Of a stretch of DNA of 64,000 bases, positions 50,657-63,100 are shown one piece after another. A program made the position numbers and the translations under genes. This stretch comes from Taudactylus pleione (taxonomy: Eukaryota; Chordata; Amphibia; Anura; Myobatrachidae), in contig JAUIMM010002007.1 of the NCBI GenBank assembly GCA_031769625.1, forward strand, positions 124,001-188,000. The letters run 5' to 3'. The number at the start of each line of letters is the position of its first letter. Position 1 is the stretch's first letter. The notes beneath the pieces are model-generated. The model saw only the letters and a program-made list of their open reading frames with translations. It had not been told where the DNA came from and made no database searches.

Positions 50657-53600
50657 TTAACACTGCACGCCAGCCCCCTGCGGGCCAGCCACACCACCGC
50701 TTGTGGCATCCCCACCCCCCTCCCTTCCACCCCCAGAGGGTACACCACCCTCCTCAGGGATCCCAGGGTCAGGGGCCTTGGCCACAAACTTTATGACCTG
50801 GCAGTGTACCCCACCACCAGTGCCACTTGGCCCGACCCCCGAGCTCTGGGATGACTCCACATCAGTCTCTTTGACTACCTCCTGCTGAACCGCCACTGTC
50901 TCCTCCATTGCCACCACCTCCTCCTTTCTCCTTTCCACCACCCTTCTTTCCATCGGGGCCAGAGTTTCCTTATTTACCGCCTCTTCCCCCACCTCCGGGA
51001 TTGACTCCCTTCTTTTTTTCCCGTCCCGGTGCCTCTCACTTTCTTTAAAAGACCTCTTTGTTTTTCTTTTGTTTTTTTTTGACACCAGATAACACTCTCC
51101 ATCTTTCCTTATGATTTCCTCCTCATCAGAGGAGAAAACATCAAATTTATTTGATAACACCACTTGTGTTTCTGTATCTTTCTCTTTTATCCCCTTCCCT
51201 CCCCGCCTAACCTCCTGAAATGTCTCCTCCATTACCTCCTCCCTACTTTCAACATTTACCACCTCATCCTGCTCTATACCCTCTTCTTCTACCTCATTCA
51301 CCACCTCACTCACCACCACACTACTACCCACCACCTGTTCTAACACCACATTGTGACTGGCTTTCGGACATCTGCTATAAGGGTGCCCCTCCACCCCACA
51401 CAAATTGCACCTGACAGTGTGACAATCTCTAGACCAGTGACCCACACCCCCACACAAAGAACACTTCACCACAGTGCACTCGGAACTAACGTGACGGTGA
51501 TCACCACACTTAAAACATGTCCTTGGCTGCCCAGGATAAAAACACTGAACCCTGTCCCTACCTATATAGGCAGCCGAGGGCACATGCACACACCCCCTTT
51601 CAGAATACCTCAACCTAATTCCTACTTCCCACGCCCCTCCCCACACACCCAACACATAACCAGCCTTTGTTACCCCCGATTCAAGATCACAAAATCTCTT
51701 AAGCCAAAAGGCAATATCCTCTGGAGGTAATGATTCATTTCTGACTAGGATCGTAGCTTTGACCCTGTCCTGCCTGGTGACCAGGTTAACCACATACTTC
51801 TCAAATGGGTCCTTGGATCTGCACGCCTGCCACTTCACCCAGAAAACCTGCAGACCCTGGTACGATACAAAGCTCAAGTCATACTCCAGGGTCCGCACTG
51901 GGTGAATGCAGGCGTACAGATCTGCCGCACCGAACCCCAGGCTGAACACCATTTTAAGGAAAGCCTCTCTACTTGGGGCTTCCCCTGGAGCAATCCACTT
52001 AAATTGAACAAGGTTCCTTCTTTTGCCAACACCTCCAGGCGTAGGTGCAGCATATGACACATTATTTGCTCTTTGTCTAGTAACCACACTGGCATAAGAC
52101 AGAACACCCAGAGCTGATTTAGACTGCCTCTCACCTCTCGAGACCATGTCTTTTTCTATTGCAGCGGCAGCCACTCTAGCCCTTTCAGGGACTAGCATTT
52201 TATCACCATATATAGTTTCAATCACCTTTCTTTGTTCAGCCGAAAGAGTCTCTTTATTCAGTATCGGCATTCCCTGTGCCAATATTGGACGGCTGACTGA
52301 TACAGATGACACCCCTGGCACTTCCTCAGGAGCCTTATCCTGATGGGATTCCCCCTCCATGCCAGCTTCTACCAATACTGCTGCCTGAATCAGCTCAGAA
52401 TCCATGGCCTCAGTGCAATCAGGGATAGTAGCTGCCAGTTCCCCCACAGGTACTGTTGCTCCGCCTATAGGGACCAGGGTAACAATTTGGGCACCCCCAC
52501 TCCCAATCCCCCCAGTCTCCTTTGCATCATCGCTTACCTTATCAACTGGCTCCCCCTGCACTCTCCGACCAGCATCCTCGGACGGCTGAGCCTCCACAGC
52601 AGCTGAAGACGGAACCTCCTCCTGTTCTGACTTAACCACCTCCATGTCACTCATAGAGGTAGATTCCGATTTGATCATCTTTTTTTTTTATTTTCTTTAA
52701 ATATTCCAAGCGGTCCTTAGCATTTCCCAAAGAAACGGACAAAGCTGTAATTTCCTCCTTAAAAGACCATCTGTCCCAGGTAGCGCTAACATTTCTTTTT
52801 CTCTTTTTTTCGCTTAGCTTGTTGCTCAGCTTCCTAATCTCTTTTTGAAGCTGATCCATGCTCAAAGCAGCATACACGTCATCTTCTTCATCCGCAGACA
52901 CTTGGTCCTCCTCCACCGTCTTCTCCCCTTTTGCGGCACCCCCCGCTTCACTGCCAGTGGGGGCCACCATCTCCCCCTGAGTTGCCTCACTCAGGGGTCC
53001 CTCCACTGACAGTTTGGGGAGCACCGCTGGGCTAGGGGTCACCATAACTGCACCTCCAGCACTGATCACCAGATTGCTGCTTTCTGTCATCTCCATGTCC
53101 TCCGATTCACTGCCAGTGAGGGTCTCCATACCCCCCCGAGTTGCCTCACTCGGGGGTCCCTCCACTGGCAGTTTGGAGGCAAGACTTGCAGACACTGGTC
53201 CCATCTCCTCTGCACCGCTAGCGGGGGCCGCCATTACCCCCCGAGTTGCGTCACTCGGGGGTCCCGCCGCCAGCGGTTTGGAGACTGGCACTCTGCTGAA
53301 CTCCACTGGACCCCCCGCTCTCCGAACTGAAAGTCCAGGGGGGTCCAGGACACCTCCTCCGCCAGCCGCCGGGTCCACCAGCACAGCAGCCGCCTTCCGA
53401 CTCCCGGCACGTCCGCCGCTGCTACAGGGAGTCCTCCGCTTGCCGCCGCCGTCCGCTCCATCAGCTCCGGCTGCTTCGGCTGCTCCATCAGACTCCCCGC
53501 ACTCCGTCTCCCGGGCAGGCGTGCCAAAGGGACAGGGGGGTCCGGAGCTCCAGCCGCGCACACTTGCGGCCTCCGCGAACCGGCGGGTGGATCCCCGGCC

Positions 53601-53713
53601 TCGCGCTGCAGTCCTCCGGCAGGCAGGTTAGGCGGGTCAGGCGGGTCAGGCGGGACAGGAGCGACAGAACCCCTGCTTGATCCTCCAGCCCGGGGTCTGC
53701 CTCTCTTAGTCAT
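50657..53713 (-). pseudogene. LINE ORF1 of copy 2, broken by two single-base frameshifts
   Basis: The reading frame starts at the ATG at 53713 as in copy 1. One base is missing near 53403 (CTCCCGG against CTCCTCGG in copy 1), around residue 104. One extra T sits in the ten-T run at 52680-52689 (nine in copy 1), around residue 343. The rest, including the coiled-coil region, the RRM-like region and all three CCHC knuckles, is readable in the 50657-52678 frame. In-frame differences include a three-residue insertion after LPGRRS and a three-residue loss in LVPLVPIGG. A patch near 53168-53205 differs at many adjacent bases. The first break sits in GC-rich sequence and the second in a homopolymer, so sequencing error is possible. 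Confidence 0.85.
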
Positions 53714-53882
53714 GGTGCTGAAAGGCAGCAGCACCACAACAAATCCTCAGCACCACAAACAGCAGGATCAGCAGCGATATCTTCCCCAGGAGGAATCAGC
53801 CTGCCTGGGGAAGCCCTCTCCCTGTCTCAGCAGCTCACCACCTCCTCCTAGGACACTCCTCTCCCAAATGGTATGCTACAGA
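53714..53882 (-). promoter_or_regulatory. 5'UTR / presumed internal promoter region of LINE copy 2
   Basis: 169 bases from the 5' end to the ORF1 ATG, the same length as in copy 1 with only a few substitutions. No named promoter element is visible. Confidence 0.5.
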
Positions 53883-53889
53883 GACAGAA
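53883..53889. repeat. Target-site duplication, 5' side of LINE copy 2
   Basis: GACAGAA after the LINE end TGCTACAGA, leading into GTTGATTTTGG. The position in the monomer is identical to that of copy 1. Confidence 0.7.
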
Positions 53890-55450
53890 GTTGATTTTGG
53901 TGCTTAATTTTGACACAGAACCCTCCAGAAAGATATTTACCCATATGAAAAAATCTGTAAGCCCCAGACCTTAAAAATCGGGCAAAAAATTTTTTCTTCA
54001 AAAATCCCCAAATTCTGCTTAAAACTTTCAGTAAACTTTAAAAAAGATTTGCTGCGGTGACAGAAGTTGATTTTGGTGCTTAATTTTGACACAGAACCCT
54101 CCAGAAAGATATTTACCCGTATGAAAAATTCTGTAAGCTCCGGACCTTAAAAATCGGCCAAAAATTTTTTTCTTCAAAAATCCCCAAATTCTGCTTAAAA
54201 CTTTCAGTAAACCTTAAAAAAGATTTGCTGCGGTGACAGAAGTTGATTTTGGTGCTTAATTTTGACACAGAACCCTCCAGAAAGATATTTACCCATATGA
54301 AAAATTCTGTAAGCCCCAGACCTTAAAAATCGGGCAAAAATTTTTTTCTTCAAAAATCCCCAAATTCTGCTTAAAACTTTCAGTAAACCTTAAAAAAGAT
54401 TTGCTGCGGTGACAGAAGTTGATTTTGGTGCTTAATTTTGACATAGAACCATCCAGAAAGATATTTACCCATATGAAAAATTCTGTAAGCCCTGGACCTT
54501 AAAAATCGGCCAAAATTATTTTCTTCAAAAATCCCCAAATTCTGCTTAAAACTTTCAGTAAACCTTAAAAAAGATTTGCTGCGGTGACAGAAGTTGATTT
54601 TGGTGCTTAATTCTGACACAGAACCCTCCAGAAAGATATTTACCCGTATGAAAAATTCTGTAAGCTCCGGACCTTAAAAATCGGCCAAAAATTTTTTTCT
54701 TCAAAAATCCCCAAATTCTGCTGAAAACTTTCAATAAACCTTAAAAAAGATTTGGTGCGGTGACAGAAGTTGATTTTGGTGCTTAATTTTGACACTAAAC
54801 TCTCAAGAAAGAATTTACCCGTATGAAAAATTCTGTAAAGCCCTGGACCTTAAAAATCAGCCAAAAAATGTTTTCTTCAAAAATCCCCAAATTCTGCTTA
54901 AAACTTTCAGTAAACCTTAAATAAGATTTGCTGCGGTGACAAAAGTTGATTTTGGTGCTTAATTTTGACACAGAACCCTCCAGAAAGATATTTACCCGTA
55001 TGAAAAATTTTGTAAGCCCAGGACCTTAAAAATCGGCCAAAATTTTTTTTCTTCAAAAATCCCCAAATTCTGCTTAAAACTTTCAGTAAACCTTAAAAAA
55101 GATTTGCTGCGGTGACAGAAGTTGATTTTGGTGCTTAATTTTGACACAGAGCCCTCCAGAAAGATATTTACCCGTATGAAAAATTCTGTAAGCCCCGGAC
55201 CTTAAAAATTGGCCAAAAATGTTTTTCTTCAAATATCCCCAAATTCTGCTTAAAACTTTCAGTAAACTTTAAAAAAGATTTGCTGCGGTGACAAAAGTTG
55301 ATTTTGGTGCTTAATTTTGACACTGAACCCTCCAGAAAGATATTTATCAGTATGAAAAAATCTGTAAGCCCCGGACCTTAAAAATCGGCCAAAAATCTTT
55401 TTCTTCAAAAATCCCCAAATTCTGCTTAAAACTTTCAGTAAACCTTAAAA

Positions 55451-57803
55451 AAGATTTGGTGCGGTGACAGAAGTTGATTTTGGTGCTTAATTTTGACACA
55501 GAACTCTCAAGAAAGAATTTACCTGTATGAAAAATTCTGTAAGCCCCGGACCTTAAAAATCGGCCAAAAATTTTTTTCTTAAAAAGTCCCCAAATTCTGC
55601 TTAAAACTTTCAGTAAACCTTAAAAAAGATTTGGTGCGGTGACAGAAGTTGATTTTGGTGCTTAATTTTGACACAGAACTCTCAAGAAAGAATTTACCCG
55701 TATGAAAAATTCTGTAAGCCCCGGACCTTAAAAATCGGCCAAAAATTTTTTTCTTCAAAAATCCCCAAATTCTGCTTAAAACTTTCAGTAAACCTTAAAA
55801 AAGATTTGCTGCGGTGACAAAAGTTGATTTTGGTGCTTAATTTTGACACTGAACCCTCCAGAAAGATATTTACCAGTATGAAAAAATCTGTAAGCCCCGG
55901 ACCTTAAAAATCGGCCAAAAATCTTTTTCTTCAAAAATCCCCAAATTCTGCTTAAAACTTTCAGTAAACCTTAAAAAAGATTTGGTGCGGTGACAGAAGT
56001 TGATTTTGGTGCTTAATTTTGACACAGAACTCTCAAGAAAGAATTTACCCGTATTAAAAATTCTGTAAGCCCCGGACCTTAAAAATCGGCCAAAAATTTT
56101 TTTCTTCAAAAATCCCCAAATTCTGCTTAAAACTTTCAGTAAACCTTAAAAAAGATTTGGTGCGGTGACAGAAGTTGATTTTGGTGCTTAATTTTGACAC
56201 AGAACTCTCAAGAAAGAATTTACCCGTATGAAAAATTCTGTAAGCCCCGGACCTTAAAAATCGGCCAAAAATTTTTTTCTTCAAAAATCCCCAAATTCTG
56301 CTAAAAACTTTCAGTAAACCTTAAAAAAGATTTGGTGCGGTGACAGAAGTTGATTTTGGTGCTTAATTTTGACACAGAACTCTCAAGAAAGAATTTACCC
56401 GTATGAAAAATTCTGTAAGCCCCGGACCTTAAAAATCGGCCCAAAATTTTTTTCTTCAAAAATCCCCAAATTCTGCTTAAAAATTTCAGTAAACCTTAAA
56501 AAAGATTTGCTGCGGTGACAGAAGTTGATTTTGGTGCTTAATTCTGACACAGAACCCTCCAGAAAGATATTTACCCATATGAAATATTCTGTAAGCCCCA
56601 GACCTTAAAAATCGAACAAAAATTTTTTTCTTCAAAAATCCACAAATTCTGCTTAAAACTTTCAGTAAACCTTAAAAAAGATTTGCTGCCATGACAGAAG
56701 TGGATTTTGGTGCTTAATTTTGACACAGAACCCTCCAGAAAGATATTTACCCATATGAAAAATTCTGTAAGCTCCGGACCTTAAAAATCGGCCAAAATTT
56801 TTTTCTTCAAAAATCCCCAAATTCTCATTAAAACTTTCAGTAAACCTTAAAAAAGATCGGCCAAAATATTTTTTCTTCAAAAAACCCCAAATTCTGCTGA
56901 AAACTTTTAGAAAACCTTAAAAAAGATTTGCTGTGGTGACAGAAGTTGATTTTGGTGCTTAATTTTGACACAGAACCCTCCAGAAAGAAATTTACCCGTA
57001 TGAAAAATTCGGTAAGCACCGGAACTTAAAAATCGGCCAAAAATTTTTCTCTTCAAAAATCCCCAAATTCTGCTTAAAACTTTCAGTAAACCTTAAAAAA
57101 AGATTTGCTGCGGTGACAGAAGTTGATTTTGGTGCTTAATTTTGACACAGAACCCTCCAGAAAGATATTTACCCGTATGAAAAATTCTGTAAGCCCCAGA
57201 CCTTAAAAATCGGGCAAAAAATTTTTTCTTCAAAAATCCCCAAATTCTGCTTAAAACTTTTAGAAAACCTTAAAAAAGATTTGCTGCGGTGACAGAAGTT
57301 GATTTTGGTGCTTAATTTTGACACAGAACCCTCCAGAAAGAAATTTACCCATATGAAAAATTCTGTAAGCTCCGGACTTTAAAAATCGGCCAAAATTTTT
57401 ATTCTTCAAAAATCCCCAAATTCTCCTTAAAACTTTCAGTAAACTTTAAAAAAGATTTGCTGCGGTGACAGAAGTTGATTTTGGTGCTTTATTTTGACAC
57501 AGAACCCTCCAGAAAGATATTTACCCGTATGAAAAATTCTGTAAGCCCCGGACCTTAAAAATCGGCCAAAAATTTTTTTCTTCAAAAATCCCCAAATTCT
57601 GCTGAAAACTTTCAGAAAACCTTAAAAAAGATTTGCTGCGGTGACAGAAGTTGATTTTGGTGCTTAATTTTGACATAGAACCATCCAGAAAGATATTTAC
57701 CCATATGAAAAATTCTGTAAACCCTGGACCTTAAAAATCAGACAAAAATTTTTCTCTTCAAAAATCCCCAAATTCTGCTTAAAACTTTCAGTAAACCTTA
57801 AAA
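55451..57803. repeat. 2,353-bp tandem satellite duplication, first copy
   Basis: A run of 13 full monomers plus one partial unit that recurs directly downstream at offset 2,353. Shared private marks are CTTAAAAAGTCCCC, the TTACCCGTATTAAAAATT variant, AAATATTCTG, the 68-bp partial unit, and a 7-A run in CCTTAAAAAAAGATTTG. I saw no differences between the copies by eye, so the event looks recent. Confidence 0.85.
56855..56921. repeat. Out-of-register partial monomer (about 68 bp), third occurrence
   Basis: The same AAAAAAGATCGGCCAA junction, followed by an AAAAAACCCC variant. It belongs to the first copy of the 2,353-bp tandem duplication. Confidence 0.83.
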
Positions 57804-60156
57804 AAGATTTGGTGCGGTGACAGAAGTTGATTTTGGTGCTTAATTTTGACACAGAACTCTCAAGAAAGAATTTACCTGTATGAAAAATTCTGTAAGCCCC
57901 GGACCTTAAAAATCGGCCAAAAATTTTTTTCTTAAAAAGTCCCCAAATTCTGCTTAAAACTTTCAGTAAACCTTAAAAAAGATTTGGTGCGGTGACAGAA
58001 GTTGATTTTGGTGCTTAATTTTGACACAGAACTCTCAAGAAAGAATTTACCCGTATGAAAAATTCTGTAAGCCCCGGACCTTAAAAATCGGCCAAAAATT
58101 TTTTTCTTCAAAAATCCCCAAATTCTGCTTAAAACTTTCAGTAAACCTTAAAAAAGATTTGCTGCGGTGACAAAAGTTGATTTTGGTGCTTAATTTTGAC
58201 ACTGAACCCTCCAGAAAGATATTTACCAGTATGAAAAAATCTGTAAGCCCCGGACCTTAAAAATCGGCCAAAAATCTTTTTCTTCAAAAATCCCCAAATT
58301 CTGCTTAAAACTTTCAGTAAACCTTAAAAAAGATTTGGTGCGGTGACAGAAGTTGATTTTGGTGCTTAATTTTGACACAGAACTCTCAAGAAAGAATTTA
58401 CCCGTATTAAAAATTCTGTAAGCCCCGGACCTTAAAAATCGGCCAAAAATTTTTTTCTTCAAAAATCCCCAAATTCTGCTTAAAACTTTCAGTAAACCTT
58501 AAAAAAGATTTGGTGCGGTGACAGAAGTTGATTTTGGTGCTTAATTTTGACACAGAACTCTCAAGAAAGAATTTACCCGTATGAAAAATTCTGTAAGCCC
58601 CGGACCTTAAAAATCGGCCAAAAATTTTTTTCTTCAAAAATCCCCAAATTCTGCTAAAAACTTTCAGTAAACCTTAAAAAAGATTTGGTGCGGTGACAGA
58701 AGTTGATTTTGGTGCTTAATTTTGACACAGAACTCTCAAGAAAGAATTTACCCGTATGAAAAATTCTGTAAGCCCCGGACCTTAAAAATCGGCCCAAAAT
58801 TTTTTTCTTCAAAAATCCCCAAATTCTGCTTAAAAATTTCAGTAAACCTTAAAAAAGATTTGCTGCGGTGACAGAAGTTGATTTTGGTGCTTAATTCTGA
58901 CACAGAACCCTCCAGAAAGATATTTACCCATATGAAATATTCTGTAAGCCCCAGACCTTAAAAATCGAACAAAAATTTTTTTCTTCAAAAATCCACAAAT
59001 TCTGCTTAAAACTTTCAGTAAACCTTAAAAAAGATTTGCTGCCATGACAGAAGTGGATTTTGGTGCTTAATTTTGACACAGAACCCTCCAGAAAGATATT
59101 TACCCATATGAAAAATTCTGTAAGCTCCGGACCTTAAAAATCGGCCAAAATTTTTTTCTTCAAAAATCCCCAAATTCTCATTAAAACTTTCAGTAAACCT
59201 TAAAAAAGATCGGCCAAAATATTTTTTCTTCAAAAAACCCCAAATTCTGCTGAAAACTTTTAGAAAACCTTAAAAAAGATTTGCTGTGGTGACAGAAGTT
59301 GATTTTGGTGCTTAATTTTGACACAGAACCCTCCAGAAAGAAATTTACCCGTATGAAAAATTCGGTAAGCACCGGAACTTAAAAATCGGCCAAAAATTTT
59401 TCTCTTCAAAAATCCCCAAATTCTGCTTAAAACTTTCAGTAAACCTTAAAAAAAGATTTGCTGCGGTGACAGAAGTTGATTTTGGTGCTTAATTTTGACA
59501 CAGAACCCTCCAGAAAGATATTTACCCGTATGAAAAATTCTGTAAGCCCCAGACCTTAAAAATCGGGCAAAAAATTTTTTCTTCAAAAATCCCCAAATTC
59601 TGCTTAAAACTTTTAGAAAACCTTAAAAAAGATTTGCTGCGGTGACAGAAGTTGATTTTGGTGCTTAATTTTGACACAGAACCCTCCAGAAAGAAATTTA
59701 CCCATATGAAAAATTCTGTAAGCTCCGGACTTTAAAAATCGGCCAAAATTTTTATTCTTCAAAAATCCCCAAATTCTCCTTAAAACTTTCAGTAAACTTT
59801 AAAAAAGATTTGCTGCGGTGACAGAAGTTGATTTTGGTGCTTTATTTTGACACAGAACCCTCCAGAAAGATATTTACCCGTATGAAAAATTCTGTAAGCC
59901 CCGGACCTTAAAAATCGGCCAAAAATTTTTTTCTTCAAAAATCCCCAAATTCTGCTGAAAACTTTCAGAAAACCTTAAAAAAGATTTGCTGCGGTGACAG
60001 AAGTTGATTTTGGTGCTTAATTTTGACATAGAACCATCCAGAAAGATATTTACCCATATGAAAAATTCTGTAAACCCTGGACCTTAAAAATCAGACAAAA
60101 ATTTTTCTCTTCAAAAATCCCCAAATTCTGCTTAAAACTTTCAGTAAACCTTAAAA
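57804..60156. repeat. 2,353-bp tandem satellite duplication, second copy
   Basis: Direct repeat of the preceding 2,353 bp with all its private variants. After about 60,156 the sequence goes into a GATTTGATACGG monomer, whereas the first copy is followed by GATTTGGTGCGG. That fixes the downstream edge. Confidence 0.85.
59208..59274. repeat. Out-of-register partial monomer (about 68 bp), fourth occurrence
   Basis: An identical-looking counterpart of the unit at 56855, 2,353 bp downstream, inside the second copy of the tandem duplication. Confidence 0.83.
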
Positions 60157-63100
60157 AAGATTTGATACGGTGACAGAAGTTGATTTTGGTGCTTAATTTT
60201 GACACAGAACCCTCCAGAAAGATATTTACCCGTATGAAAAATTCTGTAAGCTCCGGACCTTAAAAATCGGCCAAAAATTTTTTTCTTCAAAAATCCCCAA
60301 ATTCTGCTGAAAACTTTCAATAAACCTTAAAAAAGATTTGGTGCGGTGACAGAAGTTGATTTTGGTGCTTAATTTTGACACTGAACTCTCAAGAAAGAAT
60401 TTACCCGTATGAAAAATTCTGTAAGCCCTGGACCTTAAAAATCAGCCTAAAAATGTTTTCTTCAAAAATCCCCAAATTCTGCTTAAAACTTTCAGTAAAC
60501 CTTAAATAAGATTTGCTGCAGTGACAAAAGTTGATTTTGGTGCTTAATTTTGACACAGAACCCTCCAGAAAGATATTTACCCGTATGAAAAATTTTGTAA
60601 GCCCCGGACCTTAAAAATCGGCCAAAATTTTTTTTCTTGAAAAATCCCCAAATTCTGCTTAAAACTTTCAGTAAACCTTAAAAAAGATTTGCAGCGGTGA
60701 CAGAAGTTGATTTTGGTGCTTAATTTTGACACAGAACCCTCCAGAAAGATATTTACCCGTATGAAAAATTCTGTAAGCCCTGGACCTTAAAAATCAGCCA
60801 AAAAATGTTTTCTTCAAAAATCCCCAAATTCTGCTTAAAACTTTCAGTAAACCTTAAAAAAGATTTGCTGCGGTGACAGAAGTTGATTTTGGTGCTTAAT
60901 TTTGACACAGAACCCTCCAGAAAGATATTTACCCGTATGAAAAATTCGGTAAGCTCCGGACCTTCAAAATCAGCCAAAAAATTTTTTCTTCAAAATTCAC
61001 CAAATTCTGCTGAAAACTTTCAATAAAACTTAAAAAAGATTTGGTGCGGTGACAGAAGTTGATTTTGGTGCTTAATTTTGACACAGAACCCTCCAGAAAG
61101 ATATTTACCCGTATGAAAACTTCTGTAAGCTCCGGACCTTAAAAATCGGCCAAAAATTTTTTTTCTTCAAAAATCCCCAAATTCTCCTTAAAACTTTCAG
61201 TAAACCTTAAAAAAGATTTGCTGCGGTGACAGAAGTTGATTTTGGTGCTTAATTTTGACACAGAACCCTCCAGAAAGATATTTACCCGTATGAAAAATCC
61301 TGTAAGCCCCGGACCTTAAAAATCGGCCAAAAATGTTTTTCCAAAAATCCCCAAATTCTGCTGAAAACTTTCAGAAAACCTTAAAAAAGATTTGCTGCGG
61401 TGACAGAAGTTGATTTTGGTGCTTAATTTTGACACAGAACCCTCCAGAAAGATATTTACCCATATGAAAAATTCTGTAAGCCCCGGACCTTAAAAATCGG
61501 CCAAAATTTTTTTTCTTCAAAAATCCCCAAATTCTGCTTAAAACTTTCAGTAAACATTAAAAAAGATTTGCTGCGGTGACAAAAGTTGATTTTGGTGCTT
61601 AATTTTGACACAGAACTCTCAAGAAAGAATTTACCCGTATGAAAAATTCTGTAAGCCCCGGACCTTAAAAATCAGCCAAAAATTTTTTTCTTCAAAAATC
61701 CCCAAATTCTGCTTAAAACTTTCAGTAAAACTTAAAAAAGATTTGCTCCGGTGACAGAAGTTAATTTTGGTGCTTAATTTTGACACAGAACCCTCCAGAA
61801 AGATATTTATCCGTATGAAAATTCTGTAAGCCCCGGACCTTAAAAATCGGCCAAAATTTTTTTTCTTCAAAAATCCCCAAATTCTCCTTAAAACTTTCAA
61901 TAAACCTTAAAAAAGATTTGCTGCAGTGACAGAAGTTGATTTTGGTGCTTAATTTTGACACAGAACCCTCCAGAAAGATATTTACCCGTATGAAAAATTC
62001 TGTAAGCTCCGGACCTTAAAAATCGGGCAAAAATTTTTTTCTTCAAAAACCCCACATTCTGCTGAAAACTTTCAATAAACCTTAAAAAAGATTTGCTGCA
62101 GTGACAGAAGTTGATTTTGGTGCTTAATTTTGACACAGAACTCTCAAGAAAGCATTTACCCATATGAAAAATTCTGTAAGCCCTGGACCTTAAAAATCAG
62201 CCAAAAAATTTTTTCTTCAAAAATCCCCAAATTCTGCTTAAAACTTTCAGTAAACCTTAAATAAGATTTGCTGCGGTGACAAAAGTTGATTATGGTGCTT
62301 AATTTTGACACAGAACTCTCAAGAAAGAATTTACCCATATGAAAAATTCTGTAAGCCCCGGACCTTAAAAATCAGCCAAAAATGTTTTTCTTCAAAAATC
62401 CCCAAATTCTGCTTAAAACTTTCAGTAAAACTTAAAAAAGATTTGCTGCGGTGACAGAAGTTAATTTTGGTGCTTAATTTTGACACAGAACCCTCCAGAA
62501 AGATATTTACCCGTATGAAAAATTTTGAAAGCCCCGGACATTAAAAATCGGCCAAAAATTTTTTTCTTCAAAAATCCCCAAATTCTGCTTAAAACTTTCA
62601 GTAAACCTTAAAAAAGATTTGCTGCGGTGACAGAAGTTGATATTGGTGCTTAATTCTGACACAGAACCCTCCAGAAAGATATTTACCCGTATGAAAATTC
62701 TGTAAGCCCCGGACCTTAAAAATCGGCCAAAATTTTTTTTCTTCAAAAATCCCCAAATTCTCCTTAAAACTTTCAGTAAACCTTAAAAAAGATTTGCTGC
62801 GGTGACAGAAGTTGATTTTGGTGCTTAATTTTGACACAGAACCCTCCAGAAAGATATTTACCTGTATGAAAAATTCTGTAAGCCCCGGACCTTAAAAATC
62901 GGCCAAAAATTTTTTTCTTCAAAAATCCCCAAATTCTGCTGAAAACTTTCAGAAAACCTTAAAAAAGATTTGCTGCGGTGACAGAACTTGATTTTGGTGC
63001 TTAATATTGACACAGAACCCTCCAGAAAGATATTTACCCGTATGAAAAATTCTGTAAGCCCCAGACCTTAAAAAACGGGCAAAAATTTTTTTCTTCAAAA

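Larger units (their letters stand above)
46683..53882 (-). mobile_element. Non-LTR retrotransposon (LINE), Tx1-like, copy 2, full length with frameshifts
   Basis: A 7,200-bp near-identical relative of copy 1 with the same ends and the same insertion point in the satellite. It differs by scattered substitutions, four single-base indels that break both frames, a 9-bp insertion and a 9-bp deletion in ORF1, two short patches of clustered change, and longer microsatellites in the 3'UTR. It is full length, so it was not 5'-truncated on insertion. As read, it is not autonomous. Confidence 0.9.

Noticed and set aside
1811..62837. Dozens of 60-109 codon minus-strand frames reading SKLSTKINFCHRSKSFLRF-type peptides
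   Set aside because: They are the satellite monomer read through in shifting frames. The monomer length is not a multiple of three, the frames overlap one another, and start and end positions follow point variants. There is no sign of a gene family.
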